A DNA stretch of 12,957 nt from Desulfobacterales bacterium (GCA_020052975.1 JAGVOC010000360.1:1-12957); one strand, 5' to 3'. Counted from the first letter of the stretch, positions 7,177-12,957 are shown. The notes: a model not told the origin generated them from the letters alone. Program-made: numbers and translations.

Positions 7177-8489
7177 TGGGGAGGGAACATTGGCTTGAGA
7201 CCAGTCTCGGCATGATTGCCACACACCCACAGTATGGATGGACTACAAAAGCCGGTCAATCTGGCAAATATAGATATTTTAGGACAACGGATATCGACTT
7301 GCCTATCAATTGGGCTAAGGTTCCATTTTGCAGTGAAATTCCTAAAAATCCGAATGACTATACAATAAAAAGAAATGATATTCTTGTCTCAAGAGCTGGT
7401 TCTGTTGGGTTGAGTCTTCGTTTTGAAGAAGATCATTTAGACACTCTTTTTGCATCTTATTTAATCCGTTTTCGAAGTATTCCCCCAATTCATTCAAAAT
7501 TAATAGAGTATTACTTACGCACAAAGGAATACTGGGCTTTTATTAGCGAATCACAGGCGGGTATTGCTGTCCCTAATGTTAACGCTACCAAATTGGCAGC
7601 CCTTCCTTTCCCACTCCCGCCCCTGAACGAACAAAAGCGCATAGTCGAAAAACTCGATGCCATTCTGCCGAAGGTAAAAAGCGCAAAGGCGCGGCTGAAA
7701 AAGATTCCCGGCATACTCAAGAAATTCCGGCAGAGCGTGCTTGCAGCGGCGTGTTCGGGGAGATTGACGGAGGATTGGAGGGAGGGAAAGGATTTACCGG
7801 AATGGGAAGATGTAAAGTTTGAAGATGTTGGAACCCTTGGCAGGGGTAAATCAAAACACAGGCCACGGAATGCCCCGAAACTTTTTAATGGGAAATACCC
7901 TTTTATTCAAACTGGAGACGTAGCCCAATCGAATGGTTATATAAACTCCCATTCACAGACGTACAACGATACCGGGCTTGCTCAAAGTAAATTATGGCCA
8001 GCAAAAACTCTTTGCATAACTATTGCTGCAAATATAGCCAATACAGGCATTCTTACGTATCCAGCATGCTTTCCTGATAGCGTTGTAGGATTTGTTCCTA
8101 ACCCAGAAAAAAGCAATGTAAAATTCATAAAGTGGGTGATTGATACCATTAAGAACGACCTTGAAAACTATGCTCCAGCTACGGCTCAAAAGAATATTAA
8201 CCTTGGAATACTTAACAATGTTGTTTTCAAATGCCCATCTATAGGAGATCAACACGAAATTGTCCGCCGCGTCGAAAAACTCTTTACCCTTGCCGATTCC
8301 CTCGAAGCCAAATACAAAAAGGCAATGGCAAAGGTTGGAAAACTGGAGCAAGCCATTCTTGCCAAAGCTTTTCGCGGCGAACTGGTTGAGCCAGACCCGA
8401 ATGACGAACCGGCAGAGGAGTTATTAAAGAGGATATTAGCTGAGAAAGCCAAGCTGGGAGCCGGGAAAAAGACGAGGAAGAAGAAATAA
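7173..8489 (+). CDS. hsdS: Type I specificity subunit (HsdS)
   Basis: 438 residues with the expected two-target-domain layout. The first target recognition domain (about 5-140) ends in LAALPFPLPPLNEQKRIVEK, which leads into a central helical spacer (about 151-197, KLDAILPKVKSAKARLKKIP). The second target domain (about 208-350) contains WPAKTLCITIAANIANTGIL. A distal helical spacer follows (358-400, DQHEIVRRVEKLFTLADSLE), then AFRGELVEPDPNDEPAEEL and a basic tail. The two spacers set the gap between the halves of a bipartite target. The target sequence cannot be read from the protein. The start is ATG 7173, overlapping the preceding stop, or ATG 7176 three bases on. AGGGG at 7164-7168 gives 4- or 7-base spacing, so either may be used. 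The gene appears intact and ends the operon. Confidence 0.93.
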   Translation: MMGREHWLETSLGMIATHPQYGWTTKAGQSGKYRYFRTTDIDLPINWAKVPFCSEIPKNPNDYTIKRNDILVSRAGSVGLSLRFEEDHLDTLFASYLIRFRSIPPIHSKLIEYYLRTKEYWAFISESQAGIAVPNVNATKLAALPFPLPPLNEQKRIVEKLDAILPKVKSAKARLKKIPGILKKFRQSVLAAACSGRLTEDWREGKDLPEWEDVKFEDVGTLGRGKSKHRPRNAPKLFNGKYPFIQTGDVAQSNGYINSHSQTYNDTGLAQSKLWPAKTLCITIAANIANTGILTYPACFPDSVVGFVPNPEKSNVKFIKWVIDTIKNDLENYAPATAQKNINLGILNNVVFKCPSIGDQHEIVRRVEKLFTLADSLEAKYKKAMAKVGKLEQAILAKAFRGELVEPDPNDEPAEELLKRILAEKAKLGAGKKTRKKK

Positions 8490-8499
8490 AAGAAAATTC

Positions 8500-8706
8500 A
8501 TGATCAAAATACGAATTGAAAACCAGGGGTAGTATTGGGGATGTCCGTAAACAATTAAACCTGATTAATGTCCGGCGGTATGTGCAAAATATAGAAACAA
8601 CGACACACTCGCAGACATTGTCGAGAATTGGCTGAGAAGCCGGAGTACCATCGAATTTTTGGGACTCTGGGAACGACTGAACAATCCCGATTTTAAACTG
8701 GAAAGG
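8500..8706 (+). pseudogene. KilA-N domain gene interrupted by a RAYT-leader-like insert
   Basis: Bases 8581-8706 encode AKYRNNDTLADIVENWLRSR and TIEFLGLWERLNNPDFKLE. These are the hallmark NWLRxRxTIEFLGxWExLNNPxF segment of KilA-N domains, DNA-binding modules of phages and mobile loci. An ATG at 8500 in the same frame reads MIKIRIENQ, which resembles the usual KilA-N N-terminus. Between them, from about 8527 to 8583, lies sequence with three in-frame stops (8530, 8548, 8566). Its last 36 bases nearly match the leader of the transposase remnant at 9263-9298. The simplest reading is a KilA-N gene that lost about 15 codons to an inserted element. With no start codon before TTG 8659, the domain cannot be made whole. 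Confidence 0.7.
8548..8583 (+). repeat. Copy A of a 36-bp dispersed repeat (RAYT leader-like)
   Basis: This matches 9263-9298 at 34 of 36 positions: TAAACAATTAAACCTGAT, one variable base, AATGTC, one variable base, GGCGGTATGT. In the second copy the repeat lies directly upstream of a transposase gene. Here it lies inside KilA-N remains with no transposase attached. The CCTGA/TCAGG mini-hairpin of copy B is broken here by one mismatch. Confidence 0.85.
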
Positions 8707-9027
8707 ATTCCACGTAGGAAAAGGAAATTTTTTCCGAAATTGGAGACTCATATTCAAAAGGAAAGGTTACCTGATCTGCGCAGATGCGAGCGGTTACCTT
8801 GGATAAAACCCATGGTTGAAAATGCTTCGAAACCTGAAGTGCTTGCCTGGGATTATGAAGAGGGAGACCGGTCAATAAAAACCTATATCTGGATCAAAGA
8901 AAGCGATTTTGTTGTTATTATGAAAAAATACCCGGATAGTAAAAGACGGCTGATTACATCTTTCTATGTGGATAGAGTAAATAAAAGAAAAGAATTTGAG
9001 AGAAAATATTTGAACCGAATAAAATAA
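8659..9027 (+). CDS. Unidentified C-terminal domain in frame with the KilA-N remnant
   Basis: The frame is open from 8569 to the stop at 9025-9027, with TTG 8659 the first conventional start candidate. The first 16 codons are still KilA-N. After about 8706 the sequence becomes IPRRKRKFFPKLETHIQKER, RLPWIKPMVEN, WDYEEGDRSIKTYIWIKESD, FVVIMKKYP and ITSFYVDRVNKRKEFERKY. That second part has the beta-rich, basic look of small barnase/ColE5-like nuclease domains found in phages (a weak recollection, not an assignment). KilA-N proteins I know do not continue like this, so it may be a fusion made by deletion. Whether it is translated is doubtful because the proper start is lost. Confidence 0.4.
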   Translation: MGLWERLNNPDFKLERIPRRKRKFFPKLETHIQKERLPDLRRCERLPWIKPMVENASKPEVLAWDYEEGDRSIKTYIWIKESDFVVIMKKYPDSKRRLITSFYVDRVNKRKEFERKYLNRIK

Positions 9028-9052
9028 AAAAGGTCTGCTCAGACGGCAGACC
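9022..9052 (-). terminator. Rho-independent terminator facing left
   Basis: GGTCTGC (9032-9038) and GCAGACC (9046-9052) form a 7-bp stem with a 7-base loop. On the minus strand the stem is followed by a T-rich run (complement of 9022-9031). On the plus strand there is no T-run, so it best fits leftward transcription. No intact minus-strand gene ends here. The regulator at 9423-10787 stops 371 bp away, beyond inserted debris. Confidence 0.6.
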
Positions 9053-9134
9053 CACCTCCTTTGGCTCTTACACCTGAAAAGGATGGCCAATGAGTGTATT
9101 CATACTATTATTATCGACTATGGCTTGTCAAGTT

Positions 9135-9163
9135 TAAAAAAAGCGGTGTGTAAAAAAAGCGGT
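9135..9163. repeat. 13-bp tandem direct repeat in intergenic debris
   Basis: TAAAAAAAGCGGT occurs at 9135-9147 and again at 9151-9163, a 16-bp period. There is no coding sense and no obvious partner. It lies just upstream of the DUF2283 fragment and may be part of its old promoter region. Confidence 0.7.
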
Positions 9164-9193
9164 TATCCCTGAGTGTAAGATAAGAGGTAAGCT

Positions 9194-9265
9194 ATGAAAC
9201 TAAAAATAGATAATGAAGCTGATGCTATTTACCTGATATTTGGACATATTTATGGGACATTTTAA
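9194..9265 (+). pseudogene. DUF2283 gene, 5' fragment cut by the RAYT element
   Basis: ATG 9194, preceded by AAGAGG, reads MKLKIDNEADAIYL. This is the near-invariant opening of DUF2283 proteins, small proteins often encoded beside DUF4258 genes as putative toxin-antitoxin partners (family knowledge). After 14 codons the frame runs into the transposase leader as IFGHIYGTF and stops at 9263-9265. Homology therefore ends at about 9235, which marks the left edge of the inserted element. No DUF4258 partner is recognisable. Confidence 0.6.
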
Positions 9266-9298
9266 ACAATTAAACCTGATCAATGTCAGGCGGTATGT
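9263..9298 (+). repeat. Copy B of the 36-bp repeat, in the transposase leader
   Basis: Near-identical to 8548-8583 (two mismatches). It contains CCTGA-TCAATG-TCAGG, a small hairpin of the sort that REP-associated transposases are known to recognise. It ends 12 bp before the transposase ATG. Confidence 0.85.
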
Positions 9299-9310
9299 TG
9301 TTCGGGGTAC

Positions 9311-9400
9311 ATGCCAAGAAAATCACGAATAGATATTCCTGGAGCGATGCATCATATAATTGTCAGGGGAATTAACAGGCGGAAAATATTTAAAAGTGAT
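9311..9400 (+). pseudogene. REP-associated tyrosine transposase (RAYT), 5' fragment
   Basis: ATG 9311 reads MPRKSRIDIPGAMHHIIVRG and then INRRKIFKSD. This is the characteristic N-terminus of RAYT/Y1 transposases, including the HH-containing strand (HHIIVRG) that is part of the HUH active site. Homology ends after about 30 residues. The frame continues to a stop at 9485 only by running antisense through the regulator gene. The catalytic Tyr region is missing, so it is inactive. Confidence 0.8.
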
Positions 9401-9422
9401 CTCTTAAATCTTTACACAAACA

Positions 9423-10787
9423 TCAACTCTTTCCGAAATTGTTCATATTGTATTTTTTCATCCGTTTCCAGACTGTCACTCTGCTGACACCAAGCCGCCT
9501 TGCAGTTTCCGACCGGTTGCCGCCCGTTTCACTTAAAATTTTTATAAGCTCTTCTTTCCGGTCCGCTTTCCGGAGCGAGGGTGAGGCAGGTTTATATGTA
9601 TCTTTTACTCCGGATGATATCTTAACGGGCAGATGATTGATTCCGATTCCTCCTCCGGGACAAAGCACAAACGCATATTCGATGGCGTTTCGAAGCTCTC
9701 TTACGTTTCCGGGCCAGTCATATTCGATCAGCTTTTCCATTGCCTCAGGCGTCATGCCGAGCTTCTTTTTATCCGTTCTGTCGTTATTCTGCAGGATAAA
9801 ATTCTGTACGATTGTCGGTATGTCTTCATGCCTTTCTCTGAGCGAAGGAATCCTTAATGGAAACACGTTGATTCTGAAAAAGAGATCCTCCCGGAAGTAT
9901 CCTTCTGAAAGGAGTTTCTCCAGATTCCGGTTGGTTGCCGATATGATGCGGACATCAACCTTTATAGACTTATGATCTCCTACCCGCTCAATCTCCTTCT
10001 CTTCAAGTACCCTTAAAAGCTTGACCTGTGTAGACATGGGAATATCACCGATTTCATCGAGAAAAATAGTGCCTCCGTGGGCTGCCTCGAACCGGCCTAT
10101 TCTGCTTTTGTCCGCCCCGGTGTAAGCGCCTTTTACATGCCCGAAAAGCTCACTCTCAAGAAGGTTTTCATTCAATGATGCACAATTGACCTTGATAAAA
10201 GGATTCGGATTACGATAGCTGACCTCATGGATGGCCCTTGCAACAAGTTCCTTTCCTGTTCCGCTTTCGCCGTAAATCATGACCGGAGCGTCCGTAAGTC
10301 CAACGTTGTCGATCAGTTCATAAAGAGACTGCATTATCATGGATTTGCCGAAAATACCGTGGTACCCCTCATCGAGATGGAGCGATTTGCGAAGTTCCAC
10401 TATCTCCTGCTGCTTCCGGACGATCTCCGACATATCAGTCAGGGTTTCGACTGCCCCGATGATGTTTCCGCTGTCATCCCTCAAAACGGAAGCGTTTTTT
10501 ATAACATTGACCAGGCGATTTTCCTTATTGGTGATTGTGCATTTTTTTGCGCGGACATCTCCCCGTGCGTAAAGACCGCACCATCTTTCCCCTGGACCTT
10601 TCCCGATAATTTCGCATCCGGTACAATCAAGCTCGCGGCATGATTTGCCGATCAATTCTTCATCCCGATAACCAGTCAATTGTTCGGCGGCCGGATTCAT
10701 TGCTAGGATTTTCCCATCAGGACCTACGACCAGAATACCATCCTGCAGGGTGTCAACTATCGTTTTCCAGTGTTTTGATAAATCCAT
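9423..10787 (-). CDS. Sigma-54-dependent activator, PAS-AAA+-Fis HTH
   Basis: 454 residues, a cytoplasmic enhancer-binding protein that remodels sigma-54 RNA polymerase by ATP hydrolysis. A PAS domain (about 8-120, [20 protein letters not shown]) carries five cysteines (C50, C55, C58, C70, C83) around [10 protein letters not shown] and [16 protein letters not shown], suggesting metal, Fe-S or redox sensing (inference). The AAA+ domain has Walker A GESGTGKE (173-180), the sigma-54 contact loop GAYTGA (220-225, a Tyr variant of GAFTGA), Walker [10 protein letters not shown] (240-248) and an arginine-finger region [11 protein letters not shown] Fis-type helix-turn-helix is at 412-446 ([20 protein letters not shown]). 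There is no response-regulator receiver domain, so it is probably controlled by direct sensing. The start is ATG 10787, with an AGGAG about ten bases upstream. It is divergent from the two exported-protein genes and is their likely activator. Confidence 0.93.
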   Translation of the reverse strand: MDLSKHWKTIVDTLQDGILVVGPDGKILAMNPAAEQLTGYRDEELIGKSCRELDCTGCEIIGKGPGERWCGLYARGDVRAKKCTITNKENRLVNVIKNASVLRDDSGNIIGAVETLTDMSEIVRKQQEIVELRKSLHLDEGYHGIFGKSMIMQSLYELIDNVGLTDAPVMIYGESGTGKELVARAIHEVSYRNPNPFIKVNCASLNENLLESELFGHVKGAYTGADKSRIGRFEAAHGGTIFLDEIGDIPMSTQVKLLRVLEEKEIERVGDHKSIKVDVRIISATNRNLEKLLSEGYFREDLFFRINVFPLRIPSLRERHEDIPTIVQNFILQNNDRTDKKKLGMTPEAMEKLIEYDWPGNVRELRNAIEYAFVLCPGGGIGINHLPVKISSGVKDTYKPASPSLRKADRKEELIKILSETGGNRSETARRLGVSRVTVWKRMKKYNMNNFGKS

Positions 10788-10821
10788 TTTTTCATTTCTC
10801 CTGTATCGGGTGGTGTAAAGA

Positions 10822-10841
10822 TGTTAACTCTTTAGTTAACA
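10822..10841. promoter_or_regulatory. TTAAC-box inverted repeat near the regulator start
   Basis: TGTTAACT and AGTTAACA are exact inverted 8-bp arms around CTTT. Another ATTAAC box follows at 10844. It lies 35-54 bp upstream of the regulator ATG (minus strand), where it could serve autoregulation. A related array at 10989-11018 shares the box. Confidence 0.5.
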
Positions 10842-10903
10842 CTATTAACATAATGCCTTTCAGAATTTATATCAAGGGGAATATCTGAAAATATATCAAA
10901 TAT

Positions 10904-10924
10904 GCCGGCATGTTAAAAGCCGGC
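10904..10924. other. Short GC hairpin in the divergent region
   Basis: GCCGGC at 10904-10909 and 10919-10924 can pair across a 9-base loop, followed on the plus strand by TGGTTTTC. The T-run is poor. It could insulate the two divergent units or be incidental. Confidence 0.25.
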
Positions 10925-10988
10925 TGGTTTTCGATCAATCATTTATTACGAAGCCGCCTGAATTTTGACCCTGCTTGCTTCTCTTACC

Positions 10989-11018
10989 TGTTAACCTGTG
11001 CAGTTAATAAAAGTTAAC
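10989..11018. promoter_or_regulatory. Candidate upstream activating sequence: TTAAC boxes
   Basis: Three boxes lie close together: TGTTAAC (10989-10995), AGTTAAT (11002-11008) and AGTTAAC (11012-11018). The first two are arranged like the inverted repeat at 10822-10841 with one extra base, and the last two are direct repeats 10 bp apart. They lie about 100-130 bp upstream of the predicted sigma-54 transcription start, the usual distance for enhancer sites. Confidence 0.5.
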
Positions 11019-11063
11019 GCATTCAGCAGATATAACCGTTAATGAATAAGTATATATAAACAT

Positions 11064-11076
11064 AATCAAATGGTTA
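11064..11076 (+). promoter_or_regulatory. Probable IHF binding site
   Basis: AATCAAATGGTTA matches the IHF consensus WATCAANNNNTTR at every defined position. It sits between the TTAAC boxes and the -24 element, the place where IHF bends DNA at sigma-54 promoters. A weaker match (GATCAATCATTTA) occurs at 10933-10945. Confidence 0.55.
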
Positions 11077-11092
11077 TAAGTTAAGCAGATAC

Positions 11093-11110
11093 TTGGCACA
11101 TTCATTGCTA
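11093..11110 (+). promoter_or_regulatory. Sigma-54 (-24/-12) promoter
   Basis: TTGGCAC-N5-TTGCTA fits the consensus TGGCACN5TTGC, with GG at 11095-11096 and GC at 11107-11108 ten bases apart. Transcription would start near 11120, about 59 bases before the ATG at 11179. It would drive both exported-protein genes. The divergent activator supplies the required partner. Confidence 0.85.
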
Positions 11111-11178
11111 TTTAACTAACAGCAAAGTAATTTTCAATAATAAGTTATTTAAATTTATTCAAAGAAAGGAAGGTAATC

Positions 11179-11523
11179 ATGTTCAAAAAAACGCTCTTTG
11201 TATTGTTGACTTTAATGATCAGTATCGGTTTCGCGGATTTTTCTTTCGCAGCAGAAGCCGGAAACAAAAGAAAAGGGAAATATACATATCGCAAGGTTTA
11301 CGAGTCCTGCTTAAAACGCGGAGCAGTAGAAACGGCCAAGCCGAAAATAAATCCCGATGCTCACACACAAGCGGAATGGACAAAAATATTTAAAGATAAA
11401 AAATTTGCCGAGTTCGGCTGCGGGGAAGAGTGGAGCAAGCTTAGCGATGAACAATTGAGCGACATATACTCCTATTTGCATGACCATGCTTCCGACTCTC
11501 CCACTCCGGCAAAATGCAATTAG
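11179..11523 (+). CDS. Small exported protein, heme-less cytochrome c-like
   Basis: 114 residues. A signal peptide (MFKKTLFVLLTLMISIGFAD, cut near SFA-AEA at about residue 24) sends it to the periplasm. The mature part resembles a small Desulfobacterota/Geobacter-type cytochrome c family (recalled): GNKRKGKYTYRKV, then DAHTQAEWTKIFKDKKF, WSKLSDEQLSDIYSYLHDHA and DSPTPAKC. Where those relatives have CxxCH, this protein has YESCLKRG, so only C44 remains and covalent heme attachment is not possible. C81 and C113 appear to be the conserved pair. It may have become a thiol- or sulfur-binding partner of the rhodanese downstream (inference). GGAAGG at 11168-11173 supports the start. It is the first gene after the sigma-54 promoter. 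Confidence 0.85.
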   Translation: MFKKTLFVLLTLMISIGFADFSFAAEAGNKRKGKYTYRKVYESCLKRGAVETAKPKINPDAHTQAEWTKIFKDKKFAEFGCGEEWSKLSDEQLSDIYSYLHDHASDSPTPAKCN

Positions 11524-11552
11524 TGACCGAATGGAAACTCAACAGTATCCAA

Positions 11553-11578
11553 AATTAGTTTACGGATGAACACTAATT
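11553..11578 (+). other. Intercistronic AT-rich hairpin
   Basis: AATTAGT (11553-11559) and ACTAATT (11572-11578) form a 7-bp stem with a 12-base loop, between the small exported protein and the rhodanese gene. There is no T-run, so it is more likely an mRNA processing or stability element than a terminator. It is weak and may be chance. Confidence 0.25.
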
Positions 11579-11616
11579 AAAGGAAAATCTGATAAGATCG
11601 AAACAGGAGAAAAGAG

Positions 11617-12750
11617 ATGAAAATAAAACATACAAAACCATTTTTAGCGGCCATATTTATGATCATTACCCTGATTTCGGGGGCAGGGCTTTCTCAGGCA
11701 GTGGAAAGCGCAGCAAAGCCGGACTGGTTTTTCAGCGACTTAGTGGACATGGCATTTGTAAAACAGCATGTCCAGGTGCCGATGGCTGAAAACGTGATGC
11801 TCATTGACGCCAGGCCAAAAAGAGCCAAATATGATTCCGGTCATATTCCAATGGCGGTAAGTATTCCTGATATGGAATTTGATGAAAATATCGGAAAACT
11901 TCCTAAAAACAAGGAAACACTTTTGATATATTACTGTGAAGGAGTTGAGTGCAAACTGAGCCATAACAGCGCGAAAAAAGCGGTAAAGCTCGGTTACACC
12001 AATGTTAAAGTCTATGCCGAAGGGTTTCCGGACTGGATGAAAGAGCAGGGTCACTATGCGTCTGTACCGGCTGAATTCGTGAAAAAGCAGCTGGATGCCG
12101 GAACTGACATGCTTCTTGTTGATTCAAGACCTAAGCGGGCTAAATTCGACAAAGGACATATTCCGGGAGCAGTAAGTATTCCTGATTCAGAATTCGAACA
12201 GATGACCGGTCAGTTGCCTCAGGATAAAAACAAGCTCATTGTTTTCTATTGTGAAGGATACCAGTGCAAACTGAGCCACAAATCCGCACAGAGAGCGATT
12301 GCGCTGGGCTTTACCAATGTAAAGGTCCATTCGGGTGGATATCCCGAATGGGTTGAAAAATACGGCGAGGCCGGATCAGGTGATGTTAAAAAGAGCGTCA
12401 TAAAGCCGAAAAGCGGAAAAGAGGAAGGAAGTATAGACATCCCTACATTTGAAAAAATTGTTAAAGAGAATCCGGAGAGCATTTTCCTGGTGGATGTACG
12501 TGACGCAGATGAATTTGCGAAAGGCAGTCTGAAAACAGCCGTCAATATCCCTGTTGATCAGCTAAAAAAGAGAATCAGTGAACTACCTGCGGATAAGCCT
12601 GTCGTATTCGTATGCGGAACCGGAGCAAGATCCGGCGAGTCCTTCTATATGGTACAGGATCTGCGCCCTGAGATGAAAAGCGTTTATTATGTGGAAGCAG
12701 GTATGACTTTCAAAAAAGACGGCTCTTTTGAAATTGCAAAACCGAAATAA
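11617..12750 (+). CDS. Exported triple-domain rhodanese
   Basis: 377 residues with a signal peptide (about 1-28, hydrophobic PFLAAIFMIITLISGAGLSQA), then three rhodanese domains. Rhodaneses carry sulfane sulfur on an active-site Cys. Domain 1 (about 45-145) has YYCEGVECKLS with C107; domain 2 (about 150-250) has FYCEGYQCKLS with C212; domain 3 (about 273-375) has FVCGTGARSGES with C333. Domains 1 and 2 are recent-looking duplicates sharing RPKRAK, GHIP-AVSIPD and CKLSH-SA, and both carry an extra Cys five residues after the active one (C112, C217). Domain 3 is a standard single-domain type. AGGAGA at 11605-11610 supports the start. It probably shares the sigma-54 transcript with the small exported protein and acts in periplasmic sulfur transfer or detoxification (inference). 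Confidence 0.92.
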   Translation: MKIKHTKPFLAAIFMIITLISGAGLSQAVESAAKPDWFFSDLVDMAFVKQHVQVPMAENVMLIDARPKRAKYDSGHIPMAVSIPDMEFDENIGKLPKNKETLLIYYCEGVECKLSHNSAKKAVKLGYTNVKVYAEGFPDWMKEQGHYASVPAEFVKKQLDAGTDMLLVDSRPKRAKFDKGHIPGAVSIPDSEFEQMTGQLPQDKNKLIVFYCEGYQCKLSHKSAQRAIALGFTNVKVHSGGYPEWVEKYGEAGSGDVKKSVIKPKSGKEEGSIDIPTFEKIVKENPESIFLVDVRDADEFAKGSLKTAVNIPVDQLKKRISELPADKPVVFVCGTGARSGESFYMVQDLRPEMKSVYYVEAGMTFKKDGSFEIAKPK

Positions 12751-12788
12751 TGCTGATATTTTATATGTTAAGATATATGGTTCTTGTG

Positions 12789-12808
12789 ACCGGACGTGTA
12801 GGTCCGGT
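12789..12808 (+). terminator. Hairpin after the rhodanese gene, possible terminator
   Basis: ACCGGAC (12789-12795) and GTCCGGT (12802-12808) form a 7-bp GC-rich stem with a 6-base loop, 39 bp after the stop codon. A T-run is lacking, so it is a poor intrinsic terminator. It is the only candidate end for the sigma-54 operon. Confidence 0.35.
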
Positions 12809-12819
12809 AATAAGTAATT

Positions 12820-12957
12820 AGTTTCCATCCGGAAATGGCCCTTTTGAGCGATCTCTGTGTCAATCTGCGGGATTTCTTGTGCGGCATACATTGCGTATGC
12901 CTCCGCGCAATCCCTTGATTTCCTTGAGCTTGCCCAAAATTGCCTATTTCCGAATTG
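12820..12957. repeat. Palindromic MITE-like dispersed repeat, cut by window end
   Basis: The two ends are imperfect inverted repeats: CCATCCGGAAATGGCC near 12826 and, reversed, CAATTCGGAAATAGGC at the window end (12 of 16 match). Inside are nested complementary pairs: GGGATT/AATCCC and an apical hairpin GGCATAC (12883-12889) / GTATGCC (12895-12901) with loop ATTGC. The whole segment can fold into one long stem. No reading frame is evident. It resembles a dispersed repeat I recall from Desulfobacterota genomes (unverified). Confidence 0.5.

Larger units (their letters stand above)
9236..9400 (+). mobile_element. Left end of a REP-associated (Y1) transposase element
   Basis: The segment begins where the DUF2283 homology ends, contains repeat copy B (9263-9298), and leads into the transposase start at 9311. 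The right part is missing: transposase homology ends at about 9400 and the 3' end of the sigma-54 regulator begins at 9423. The element is a dead 5' remnant of about 165 bp. The exact left boundary is inferred only from where gene homology stops. Confidence 0.55.

Noticed and set aside
8284..8757. 157-codon minus-strand frame across the hsdS end and KilA-N remnant
   Set aside because: It is antisense to two recognisable coding sequences and has no domain sense.

Overview
The window looks like an accessory (island-type) stretch of a Gram-negative anaerobe chromosome, most plausibly a sulfate-reducing or related member of the Desulfobacterota. This is inference. It rests on moderate GC, a sigma-54 enhancer-binding regulator with a Cys-rich PAS domain, a periplasmic multi-rhodanese protein, a heme-less relative of a small cytochrome c, a REP-associated transposase remnant, and phage-type BRO-N and KilA-N gene debris. 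No rRNA, tRNA or CRISPR array was seen.

Layout. Positions 1-700 hold the last 27 codons of an unidentified gene, then a truncated BRO-N antirepressor-like gene that carries a perfect 33-bp palindrome inside its coding sequence. Positions 692-8489 form a defence block on the + strand: a MauJ-like protein with a HEPN-style RX4H motif, then hsdR, hsdM, a DUF1016/YhcG-type PD-(D/E)xK protein and hsdS. The last three junctions are tight: 10 nt, then two start/stop overlaps. The DUF1016 gene sits between methylase and specificity subunit and also carries a perfect 25-bp palindrome in its coding sequence.

Positions 8490-9422 are a graveyard. A KilA-N gene is interrupted by about 55 bp related to the leader of a REP-associated tyrosine transposase (RAYT). 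Its frame runs on into an unidentified C-terminal domain. Then come a leftward-facing terminator, the first 14 codons of a DUF2283 gene, and the 5' end of the RAYT gene itself, whose leader is a 36-bp near-copy of the sequence in the KilA-N gene.

Positions 9423-12750 are a separate, intact regulon. A PAS-AAA+-Fis sigma-54 activator is transcribed leftward. Across a 391-bp divergent region, a small exported protein and a triple-rhodanese exported protein are transcribed rightward. The divergent region contains TTAAC-box operator candidates, a perfect match to the IHF consensus and a -24/-12 promoter in the expected order. The set reads as a periplasmic sulfur-handling pathway induced by a redox- or sulfur-sensing activator (inference). 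The window ends inside a palindromic MITE-like repeat.

The most unusual signals are the two long perfect palindromes inside unrelated coding sequences. Both have a single central base and both encode a Cys-Arg-(Gln/Glu)-(Phe/Leu) peptide. Next are the DUF1016 nuclease within the type I operon and the sigma-54 regulon with its heme-less cytochrome-like protein.
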